This document shows, in pieces, positions 40,126 through 50,440 of a stretch of 64,000 nucleotides of DNA (position 1 is the stretch's first letter; each line of letters begins with the position of its first letter). The notes under the pieces are model-generated. The model ran no database searches. It saw only the letters and a list, made by a program, of their open reading frames with translations, and was not told where the DNA came from. The stretch is taken from NCBI GenBank assembly GCA_037039685.1, contig JAWNGF010000014.1, positions 744,001-808,000 of the forward strand. The letters run 5' to 3'. The position numbers were made by a program, and so were the translations under genes. Source of the DNA: Ceratobasidium sp. AG-K (lineage: Eukaryota > Basidiomycota > Agaricomycetes > Cantharellales > Ceratobasidiaceae).

Positions 40126-40468
40126 TTGTTTTATTACTTGCCCACCGTGTCTTCTGCGTCCTCAAACGGACAGCTCTCTACCCCAGAGCATTTGCCTCAA
40201 CAACAACCAGTCGAGGTCTCTCCCGACGTTACCACATCTGAAGACGAGGTCTCACTTGACCTCCAACCTGAATTCGCTGATCCCGAACCAACCGGTTTCG
40301 TTAATCCCGATTACTACAAACAACTTGACATCGCTCTTCCTGGATCTCCAGTCACCGATCCAACCTACCAGCCACCTTATATCAACCAATTACACACTCA
40401 GCTCGTTAATTCTGCTTACGGCAGTGCGCAATACCATCGACTACTTTCTTTTTTAGCCGATTACTCTA
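40126..40468 (+). pseudogene. Copia gag N-terminal region, interrupted
   Basis: An open frame rich in Pro, Ser and acidic residues follows the primer site. It ends in Y-H-R-L-L-S-F-L-A-D-Y just before the MITE; the matching frame resumes after the Tc1 element (K-P-N-V-A-A-Q-I-T). There is no good ATG, so it may be an untranslated or upstream-ORF region instead. Confidence 0.5.
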
Positions 40469-40686
40469 CAAAAAGCCCAAAATCTCGTTCGTCTCGTGGG
40501 GTCTCGGGATTCAGGGGAGGTGCTCGTCTGGCTCCCAAGCGCTCGTGATGTCTCGTGAGCCCTCGCGAGATAAGCGCGCATCTCGCTCTTGATTGCTCGC
40601 GAGCACCCAGGAGCGCTTAGGAGCCGCCACAAGCTCGACGAGCACCTCCCATTGATCCCGAGACCACACGAGATTCTTGGGTTTTG
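40469..40686. mobile_element. Foldback MITE-like element
   Basis: The two halves are imperfect inverted repeats of each other: CAAAAAGCCCAA-AATCTCG on the left and the complement of CGAGATTCTTGGGTTTTG on the right, continuing through GTCTCGGGAT and GGAGGTGCTCGTC on both arms. No coding capacity. It is rich in CTCG motifs and very CpG-rich. The target duplication is not obvious. Confidence 0.6.
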
Positions 40687-40694
40687 CTGACGTA

Positions 40695-42282
40695 CAGTAC
40701 CTCACAATATTATACAGACGCTGGGCGCTTTCTCAGCGTTTCGGATTGAACCTCAGCCCGAGTCTCCCAGTAATTAAAAGTAAAATATAGGGGTGTTACA
40801 AAACATGTAAGATACCCACACCATTTTGATTCGTTCAATTTGGTCAAAAAATGGCGGAGTAAAAATTCGGACAATACCTGAGATACGTGTGTACAATTTG
40901 GTAACATGTTTCACGGGCCACAGGAGTATTGCCTGCATACACTCAAACTTGTTTCGAGATGGTTGGAGCATGCATATAAGTACTGTACAATGTCATTCAT
41001 AGTAGAACACCAATCGTTTACAGACTTTTTCTATGCCTAAGGCCATCTCCGAGCTTAAACTTCATTCAATCCTCTCTGTGCTTGATTCCGGCCACTCTGT
41101 CACCCGGATTGTGTTGGATTGCCATGTTGCGCGTGGTACGGTCACTGCTGTACGGGCTGAACACCGCCCCAATCTCATTCCCCCCCTTGGCAGGCAGCCA
41201 CGCAAACTTTCCCCAACAGCCGTCTGCCATGCTGTTTGCATTGTCACCCATGGAAATTTGGTTTCCGCCATACAAGCCACACAACTACTTTCAAATCTTA
41301 CAGGAGTCACTATGCATCCTCAAACCGTCCGTCGTGCCCTCAAAAGTGCAGGTCTGAAGGCTGTGAAGAAGGTCAAAAAACCAAAGCTCTCACAAGAAGC
41401 CAAAGAGGCACAACTTGCCTTTGCAATAGCACACCAACACTGGACAATTGATGATTGGAAACAAGTGCTGTGGTCAGACAAGACAAAAATCAATCGCCTG
41501 GGGTCGGATGGCATCAAATGGGGCTGGGTACGTGGAGTTAAGAGGCCGTCTAGCCACCTGATCATCCCAATGGGAAATTTTGGCGGCGGCTCCTTGATGT
41601 TCTGGGGCTGCATGGGTTATAATGGGACCGGGCTGGGATGCAAAATAGAAGGAGCACTCAACAAGGTATTATATCAAGAGATTTTACAGGATGAAATGAG
41701 CAGGAGTCTTGAGCAATTGGGGTTGGAGCAGGGGACAGTGATGTTCCAACAGGACAATGCAAGCTCCCACAAAGCCCGAGACTCTCTCAAATGGTTAGAA
41801 GATCATGGTATCGAGTTGCTCAAGTGGCCAGCATACTCCCCAGACCTCAACCCCATCGAAAATCTGTGGGCTGAGCTCAAAAGGCGACTGGGGACCTATG
41901 AGAACCCACCCAGCAGAATCCTCAAGCTCTGGGAGCAAGTGCAGACTGAATGGGAGGCAATCAAGCCTGAATATTGTCAGAAACTGGTTGAAAGCATGCC
42001 AAAGAGGATGGCAATGGTTTTAAAGGAGAAAGGAGGTGTTATTTTCTACTAATCAGTTTTGACATTTTTTCCGCCACACAATCATACAGTCAACCCCCAT
42101 GTTTATTTCACTCATAACTTAGCCGTTTCTCGGTCAAATCATGTATTCTTTTTTTCATCATGTACCTCTTATGTCGTTCTATGCTTCCGCTAATTTTATA
42201 TATTTATTGGGAGGCTGGATCCTCCGCTATTGTTTACATATGCCATAAACACTGTCTGTTTGTATAATATTGTGAGGTACTG
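40695..42282 (+). mobile_element. Tc1-type DNA transposon, complete
   Basis: 1588 bp with terminal inverted repeats beginning CAGTACCTCACAATATTATA at both ends (22 bp identical, then diverging), flanked by TA on each side (40693-40694 and 42283-42284), the Tc1/mariner target duplication. It holds one intact transposase gene. CpG content is normal, suggesting late arrival. Confidence 0.95.
41033..42052 (+). CDS. Tc1-type DD34E transposase, intact
   Basis: 339 residues, a full length for the family. The N-terminal about 110 residues hold two helix-turn-helix units (H-S-V-T-R-I and H-P-Q-T-V-R-R-A-L) that bind the inverted repeats. The catalytic triad is D in W-S-D-K-T-K-I, D in F-Q-Q-D-N-A-S-S-H and E in N-P-I-E-N-L-W, with 34 residues between the second and third, so DD34E. 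W-G-C-M-G and K-W-P-A-Y-S-P-D-L-N-P are typical. No stop or frameshift, so it could be active if transcribed. Confidence 0.96.
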   Translation: MPKAISELKLHSILSVLDSGHSVTRIVLDCHVARGTVTAVRAEHRPNLIPPLGRQPRKLSPTAVCHAVCIVTHGNLVSAIQATQLLSNLTGVTMHPQTVRRALKSAGLKAVKKVKKPKLSQEAKEAQLAFAIAHQHWTIDDWKQVLWSDKTKINRLGSDGIKWGWVRGVKRPSSHLIIPMGNFGGGSLMFWGCMGYNGTGLGCKIEGALNKVLYQEILQDEMSRSLEQLGLEQGTVMFQQDNASSHKARDSLKWLEDHGIELLKWPAYSPDLNPIENLWAELKRRLGTYENPPSRILKLWEQVQTEWEAIKPEYCQKLVESMPKRMAMVLKEKGGVIFY

Positions 42283-42284
42283 TA

Positions 42285-43431
42285 TCAAAATCTACTCGAT
42301 TTTTACAAGCCCAATGTGGCTGCACAGATTACTTGTGAAGAAGCCAAGGCACTCGAACCGTTCCTATTTCAACTCAAGCACGTCGGATACCCATCTCTGC
42401 CACCCACTCCTATCGTCACATACATCCTTTTTCAACCAATCACATACCAATTTCCCAACATGCAAGCAGTTGGCAATATTTCCAACAATAATTACAAGTT
42501 TCCGCCACTTTCTGGACGCAATAATTACCCAATTTGGAGCATTCAAGTACAAGATATGCTCATTGAAACCAAACTATGGGAATATGTTGGCGGAAATAAT
42601 ACCAACCGTCTTGTAGTTATAGCTGCAATCCAACAGCAAATGACTGGTAATCAAGGTACCCATGTGGCTGTACCTGGCGTTGCAGGAGTTACTCAGCAAA
42701 ACATTGATGATTGGGAAAAGAACAATTGCAAAGCACTTGGAATAATTCAAAGGCATATAGATGCCGCCCCAATGATTCATGTGGCAAGACTTGACACAGC
42801 ATCAGCAGTATGGGTCCAATTGCGACAAGTCTATCAGACCATTGGCACAGCTGCCATGACATTACTCCAAAACCAATTTACTGGACTCCGCATGTTTGAA
42901 TCAGACGATATGGAGGAACACATTAAGAAATTGCATTCGATTTTTGATAAACTCAATATGGCACTTCTAGCCAAAGGTTCCAACCCAATAATTGAACTTG
43001 AATTCATCCAACAATTACTTGAATCTTTGCCCAAATCTTGGCAATATTTGGTCTTGGTAATTGACCAAACACCTGTTCAAGGCAATAACGAAGGTATCCA
43101 GTTATCTGCCAACATCACATCGCGTGTATTGGCGGAATATCATTGTTGTAAAGCTCAAACAGGCGAAAAAGCGTTTTTCGCATCAAATCGGCCTAATAAC
43201 CGCCCTCAACAACAAGGAAACGCGTCAGATCGACTTAACAAACAATGCAATAATTGCAACATCCTTGGGCACATCAAACGCGAATGTTGCAAGCCCGGAG
43301 GAGGCGCATACAAGGGCGGAAATCGATCAAACAACAACGGAAACATCTTGAATCGCAACAACAATGGCAGAAATCGAAATTCCAATAACAATCAAGGCCA
43401 AAACAATAACCCAGGTGGACAAAACAATTGA
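42285..43431 (+). pseudogene. Copia Gag
   Basis: The first solid ATG is at 42460, before N-N-Y-K-F-P-P-L-S-G-R-N-N-Y-P-I-W, the usual start of copia Gag. A UBN2-like capsid region follows, then a CCHC zinc knuckle C-N-N-C-N-I-L-G-H-I-K-R-E-C at about 43.25 kb and an Asn/Gly-rich tail. TGA at 43429-43431 interrupts an otherwise continuous frame into pol and fits a former CGA. Confidence 0.88.
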
Positions 43432-46400
43432 AATCATAATAATGGCAACCAGAATCAGGGCAGCAACTCTGGAAATCAAGGGGGAAATCGAAATCAACAA
43501 CAAACAAACACCCCACAGCCGCAAACAGCGCATATAGCCAACACTTCAGATGGCAAAATCGCTTTTTCCTTCCATGGAAACTTCGATAATTGTGATCTTT
43601 TTGACACACAGCCTTATCCTCCTAATGGTGCCAATTTTTCAAACCTTCCAGACCAAGTCCAAGCATACATTTCCAATTGTCTAGACCCATCAAAACTCAC
43701 CATCAATGGCCAATCAGAACAACAATTTGGTTTCTCATTTGATGATGCCTGGATTGTTGACACAGCAGCATCCTGCCATGTGACAAATCGCCAAGAACAC
43801 TTGATCAACTTTGTTCCATTTGAATCAACAGTAACTGGCATTGGTGGCAGTGCAAAGATTACTGGAATGGGCAACATTATTCTACACACATCAACAACTA
43901 GTCCAAAGGTCCTAGGAAACATCACCAAATGGGCAGGTTGCCCTAACAACACAATTACTTTCAAAAATGTCACTCTAGTCAAAGATAGCCCAGTAAACCT
44001 TATCTCCCTATCAGCATGGACTGATCAATATCCAAAACATATCTTCACAATTCAAGGGGATTACATTTATGCAAAATCAACCCCCTCCAATGAAAGTTCA
44101 TTTGCTGTTGCCAAGAAGATTGGATACCAGAAATCTGGAAACTCCTGGTACCTTATTGCCACTACTAATATCAAACAAACTGCTATGATCACCTGTTCTC
44201 TTGACAACTAGCACATCATTCTAGGTCACACTTCCTATGAGAACATCATGCACTTACAATGCATTATGGGAGTAAAGGGCATCAACATCATCAAGGCACC
44301 AAAAACTTGGCACACCAATTGTGTTGGATGTTTACTTGGAAAACAAACAGTGCACCCATTTGGACAAGCAGAGATGAAAGAAGTCCAAAACATTGGCAAT
44401 CTTATCTATTCCAATGTTTGGGGTCCAGCCCGCACTGAATCCCTTCAAGGCAATCAATATTACATCATTTTTGTTGATGCTGCAAGCTGATATAGCTTTA
44501 TTGCCTTTATGAAAACCAAGGACCAAGCCGTTGACAAATACATTGTCTTTAGCAAGTGGCTCTTCACTCAGAAGAACCTTGAAATCAAAAGCATCCATTT
44601 TGATAATGGAAAAGAACTGATCAACAAGAAGTTGCAAGATTTCTGCAAAAACAAAGGAACTGAGATCACAACAACTGCCCCTTATTCATCACAACAGAAT
44701 GGACCAGCAGAATGTCACCACAGGACCCTGGCTGAACAAGCCCAATCAATGATTCATGCACACAGCAATACCAGGACAAAGCTGTACCTTTGGGAAGACG
44801 CAATTCCATATGCCAACAATATCTCAAACAACATGCCAACCTCTGTAAATGGAAATTGGAATATCCCCCACAAAATAATGTTTGGAAAGACCATTGATAT
44901 GTCTTATTTTCAACTATTTGGCACAACTTGCCATGTTCTGATCCAACATAAGGGTCATGAGAAATTAGCTGCCAAAACACATACAGCCATCTTCACTGGC
45001 ATATCAAACAATACTGGTGGTTCTTGGCGGTACCTGGCACTCCCGGATCAATCAATTTGAGAATCTTGAAACGTCTTCTTTCCCCAGCATTTGCCTTCCC
45101 CTGCAGCTTTAGGAGATGCACCCCCCCTAGGACTCTCTGAGGAGACAGAACCTTCTGATGAATGGATTGAAGTCAAAGCACCAACTGAGGGGGAGATTGG
45201 ACCTGAGAAGAAATCCAACACAGAATCAAAGCCAATTTCTCAGCAAAACAACAAGTCCACTTGGCCATCAACTTCCACCCTGACCACTATAAAAGACAAT
45301 GCTTCTAGTCAGGGGGAGCACATTCCAATTCCTGCATCTTCCACAGCTCCACACATTCCTATGCCACCAGCCTACTCTAAACCCTTGCACACCCACACCA
45401 CCAAACATTACACTCATAGCAATGTGGCATCAGGTGCAGTATCCAGGGAACATCAAGAATTAATTTCTGATCATGGAATAGCTTGTTTGCAAGAACTTAA
45501 TTGGATCAATGCAATGGAAGAGATCCATGAATGTGTTATGGCAACAACTCAAGACCCTGACAACATCACTTCTTTTGTTTCAACTGACTGTGTTCTGTTG
45601 TTTGATACTGGTACCTTGCCCAAACATGTTCTTCTTGCACTTAACTCTATCTACCAATCCCAGAACAACATTGCACCTTATGCTGAAGAATGGTTTCAAC
45701 ATAAGCATAGAGCTCTGGTGACTCAGACTACTGGTAACCCTGGCAACATCATCTTTGATGATCTTTCTCCTAGATGGGTTAACACTATCAATGACCCTAT
45801 CCATGGTGATGCCTGGATTGAAGCTGGCCACTCTGAGTTTAACACGCTTAAACAAGCCAATACATATGACAAAATCAATTGAAATGACATTCCTCCTGGC
45901 AAACAAATTCTTACTTCTGGAATGGTAACCAAACTCAAACTTGATCAAGATGGGAACACTGCAAAGTACAAGGCACACTGTGTAGTCCATGGCAACTGTC
46001 ATATTCCTGGAAAATTGTACAATGACACCACATCCAACACCCCTTATCTTGATGCCATCAGGATTGTTCTCAATATGGTTGCCCATGCAGATCTTGATTG
46101 TCATATCATTGACGTAACCAGTGCTTACATCAGTGCCCCAATCAATTGTCCCCTCTATGTTGAATTCCCTGAAGGTTTTGGGAAACATGGACCCACTGTG
46201 ATGAAACTCAAGAAAGCCCTTTATGGTGCTCATCAATCCAGTTACCAATGGGAACAATTCCAGAACAAGAAGATTGCAACCCTTGGTTACAAAGAGAATC
46301 CTGTCAATATTTCCATTTTCATCTGTAACCAACATGGTGTCATTTCCATTCTAGTATGCTATGTTGACAACTTCATGATTGCTTGCACCCCTGGTCACAT

Positions 46401-46837
46401 GCAACAAATCAAAGATGAGATCAAATTGCTTTTCAATTGCCAAGATCTTGGCAAAGCCAAATCTTTCCTAGGGATGCAGATCACTTGCAATTGTCCAAAC
46501 AAGACCCTTACCATTTCCATGGAACAATACATCAAGCAGATTGTTTTACTTGCAGATCTTAGCAATGCAAAAAAGGCTCATTCACCTATGTTGCATACCA
46601 CTCCAACCCTAGAACCTGCTTCTGATGTTTGGGACAACTATCCATTTGCAACAATGATTGGTTGCATCCTTTGGGTAGCTCGTTGCTGTTGCCCCAACAT
46701 TACCTTTGTTTTCAACCTTCTAGCCCAATTCACTGCCAAATACAATCAAACTCATGTTGGTTTCCTAAAGCACTGTTTCTGTTACCTCAACAGCACAGCA
46801 TCAAAAGGAATCACTTACCATGGACAAGGACCCTTTG
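43432..46837 (+). pseudogene. Copia pol: protease, integrase, reverse transcriptase
   Basis: Continuous same-frame homology broken by stops at 44209, 44488, 45058 and 45880. The protease has D-T-A-A-S-C-H-V (43.75 kb). The integrase zinc finger ends W-H-T-N-C-V-G-C, and the core has F-D-N-G-K-E and the S-S-Q-Q-N-G-P-A-E motif (44.6-44.7 kb). RT has D-V-T-S-A-Y-I-S-A-P and the active-site box Y-V-D-N instead of Y-V-D-D (46360-46371). The gypsy insertion cuts between RT and RNase H at G-Q-G-P-F. Confidence 0.92.
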
Positions 46838-47335
46838 TGTTGCAACCTGCTAATGCCTATGGTTGACAACTGCTAATGGCCTTTGAGATGTGAGAACAAT
46901 ATGTGATAAGTCTTCTAAGACTCTATCACTAAGGTGGACAAACGCTAGTCTTGTCAGTACAAGTCACTAGCTCCTAAGTCCAAGTGGCTGTGCTAAGGGC
47001 TAAATAGCCAAGTGCCTCTGATCACACTGCAGGGAGAGTTGATGAGGCAAAGCAAGCTGGGGATGACCATGCTTGCAAGCCAGTATATATACTCAGAGAA
47101 CAAGTGAGTCATAGTACATACATGAGTCACTTGTCTGAGTCAAAGTCCAAGTCATAAAGGGGCTGTGCAGGCCAGCCAATAGAAAACAGCATGAGTCATA
47201 TGACACATGGTGACACATCATCCATACACCTCACTAAACAAGGGAGAGAGCTCTACAAGGAGAAGGGGCGCTTAAGGCGCCAGAACAAGCCACAAGTCCG
47301 CAAAGGAAGAAAGGAGGGAGAGATGGGTCACAACA
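46838..47335 (-). repeat. 3' LTR of G1
   Basis: 498 bp, colinear with 52665-53162 with scattered differences, many at CpG sites. TGAGTCA sites at 47105, 47123, 47136 and 47192. Confidence 0.93.
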
Positions 47336-50300
47336 CATGGTTTTTGGAAGATCAAGTTGATAGGCATGTGAAGAGATTTGTTTTTTCACAACAAAGGGGC
47401 CTGTCTTTTTGTCATCAAGCTTCTTGCTTGTGTGTCTTGTGGTGATGTTGGTAACCAAGAGCCAGATGTTGTCTCCTTCCTTGTATTGTATTTTTGGGGT
47501 TTCTTCCCTTGATTGATGATATTCCATCAGAGCCTTTGTTTCTTCCCATACAGCTTCCATGTTCTTTGTCCACTTGTCTCCCTCTGGGGATCAAGTCACA
47601 TAGTCCTCAATAGACCATTTGGGGGTCATGCCATAGATGACTTCAAAGGGGGATTTGTTTGTGATTTGATTTTTGTGGTTGTTGTGGCACAATTCCGCAA
47701 TGGGTAACCTTCTTGCCCAATTGTCCTGCTTGTGATTTCCAAAGATGCATATCCATCCCTCAAGCCATTGGTTTGTTCTTTCCACTAAGCCATCTGTTTC
47801 AGGGTGGAAGGCAGTGGAGAAAGTCCCCTGGATTCCTAGCCACTTGTAGACCACTTCTAAGAAGTGTGATTTGAAGGTGGGTCCTCTATCTGAGACAGTG
47901 GTTTTGGGGAAACCATGAAGGCGCCATATTTCCTTCACAAAAATATCAGCAAGTTCTTCTGAGTTTGTAGACTCCTTGCAGGGGACAAAGTGTGCCATTC
48001 TGGAAAAGTGGTCCATCACAACAAGGACACCGTTGAACCCTTGTGATCTTGGTAATTTCACTATGGAATCATATGCAATATTTTCCCAAGGTTTCTCCAG
48101 AATGGGCAAGGGTTTGAGAGGTAGGTGTCCTTTGCTTCCCTTCCCCCTTTGGCATGCTTTGCAACTGTCAACATATTTGTTGACTTGTGCTTTCATGCCT
48201 GGCCAGTAGTAGTTTCTAGAAATGAGTTCTAGAGTTCTGGCTTGGCCTGGGTGACCTGCAATGGGCAAGTTGTGGTAGAGTCTGAGAAGTTTCAGTTTGA
48301 TGTCTTTTTTGTCTGGCACAACAATTCTGCCTTGGTACCAAAGGAGGTCTTCACTCATTTTGTAGTCCTTGAATTGTTTCTTCACAGAGGGCGGTAGGTC
48401 TTCCTTTCCCTTGGTACTTTTGATCAAGGTCTCCAGGCTTTCATCCTCTTCCAGAGCTTCTTTGATTTCCGCAATAATGTTGTTGCTCATCAGGGCAGAG
48501 AATCCTTTGAAGTTTTTGGCGGAGATCATCACTTGTTCTGCTGAGGCAATATTGTTGTGATTGCTTCTCCTAGAGAGGATGTCTGGTTTCTCCGACATCT
48601 TGCTGGGTCTATAGTGGATTTCAAAGTTGTGGCTTGCCAGCATGAGGAGCCATCTGTTGTGTTGTTGGTTGAAGGTGCTGGCCTTCTGCCAGTAAGTAAG
48701 GTTTTTGTGATCTGTGTGGATCACTATTGGTTCCTTTGTTCCTTCAAGGTGGATGCGCCAGTGTTGTAAAGCTTCTATGATGGCAAGGAGCTCCTTGTCA
48801 TGTGTATTGTAATTCAACTCCGCTTCCTTGAAACTCTTTGAGAGAAACCCTATTGGGTGTAAGTATCCGTCCTTTTGCCACTGGCTGAGAATGGCACCCA
48901 TTGCCACTCCTGAGGCGTCTGTTTCAAGGAAGTACTGCTTTGACTTGTCAGGATGTGCAAGCACTGGTTCCCTTGAAATAACATCTTTCAGGGAGTCAAA
49001 GGCTTCCTGGTGTTCTGAGTTCCATTCCCATTTCCTGTCCTTTCTTGTCAATTGAGTCAAGGGCTTGACAATCAAGGAGAAGGCAACCACAAATCTCCTG
49101 TAGAAGTTGCAGAACCCAATGAACATCTGTAGTTGTTTCATGGTTTTGGGAGTGGGCCATTCTTGGATAGTCTTGATCTTGTCTTTGTTCATGGAAATGC
49201 CATCCTTGTCAACAATGAAACCAACCCAGTCGGCTCTCTTTCCATAGAAGGTACATTTCTTCAGATTTCCAAAGAGGTTGTTCTTCCTCAATTGTTGCAA
49301 GACTTCTTTGATATCTATGGTGTGTTGATCTCTTCCACGAGAAATAATAAGGATGTCATCAATGTAGATCACAATCTTCATGCCAATCATGTCCCTGAAA
49401 ATGTGATCCATCATTCTTTGGAAGGTGGATGGTGCATTCTTGAGACCAAAGGCCATCACAGTGTATTCAAATAGTCCTTCTGAGGTGATAAATGCCGTTT
49501 TCCATTTGTCTCCTTCTCTGATTCTGACATTCCAAAAGCCGTTCTTCAGATCAAGCAAAGTGATGAAAAGTTCTTCCTTTGTACTTTCCCCACTCTTTTT
49601 GAATATCTCTAGTAGCTGTTTGAGAAGTGGAACAGGGTAGTGGTCTGGGATGGTTTCTTCATTTGCACCTCTGTAGTCAACAACAGGACGTAGATCAGGG
49701 ATGGTTTGTCCTTCCTTCAGGGCCTTTTTGACAAAAAAAAAGGCTTGCAGCTAGGGGAGATTTGCTGGGTCTGATACGTCCTGACTGGAGTTTGTTCTCA
49801 ATGTATTCCCTTGTTGCTTCTCTTTCCCTTGGTGACAGAGGGTAGGCCTTTCTTGGTTTTGGAAGCCAATTGTTGTCATAGAAGTTGATTCTACAATCCC
49901 ATTCTCTGTGTTCAGGCAATTTGTTGTATTTTTCTTTGTCAAAGACGTCCTTGAATTCTTCAAGTTCTTTTGGTAGCTCCTGAGGTAGTCCTGCCTTGGC
50001 AATAAGGGGATCTTCCTTTTTCCATTTGATAGCAAAGGGGGACCAGGATATCTCAGGGTTGGTTTCCTTCAGCCATGGCATTCCTAAAATCATGGGTTGT
50101 GTGCTGGTGTTCATGACATAGAATTTTTGGTAGAAAGTTCTTCCTTCAAGATCGAATTTCAGGTTGCACCTGAACCAGATCTCATCTTTTTGTGTTTTTC
50201 TGTCAATGGTTTTGATGCTTCTGGGGCTTTGTAATTTGGTGAAAGGGATATTGTTTTTCTTGGCAAAGTTCAGGTCAATGAAATTTCTAGATGAGCTGGA

Positions 50301-50423
50301 GTCAATGAGAGTTGAGATTTTTTCCGTGATTCCCTCTGCTGTTGCATATACCATGGGAGTTTCATTTGTAGCCTTGCAATAGTATACATTTTGCAGAGAG
50401 GATATTGGGGCATCCTCACACAT
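47336..50423 (-). pseudogene. G1 pol: protease, RT, RNase H, integrase
   Basis: Starts at a CCACCATG-context ATG, M-C-E-D-A-P-I-S-S-L. Retropepsin-like I-D-S-S-S-S-R-N-F. A nine-A run at 49737-49745 shifts the frame before RT. RT has Y-I-D-D-I-L-I; RNase H has F-L-E-T-D-A-S; the integrase has an HHCC finger (G-H-P-G-Q ending C-K-A-C-Q) and D,D,E (S-D-R-G-P-T-F, H-P-E-T-D-G-L-V-E-R-T-N). TGA at 47591 follows D-Y-V-T; the frame then continues to L-D-L-P-K-T at the LTR edge. Confidence 0.9.
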
Positions 50424-50440
50424 GGTGGAGAGATGCCCAC

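Noticed and set aside
43429..45882. TGA recoding in the retroelements because many frames are broken only by TGA
   Set aside because: Host genes use TGA as stop (UTP25 ends in TGA), and the TGAs fit CGA codons changed by CpG decay.
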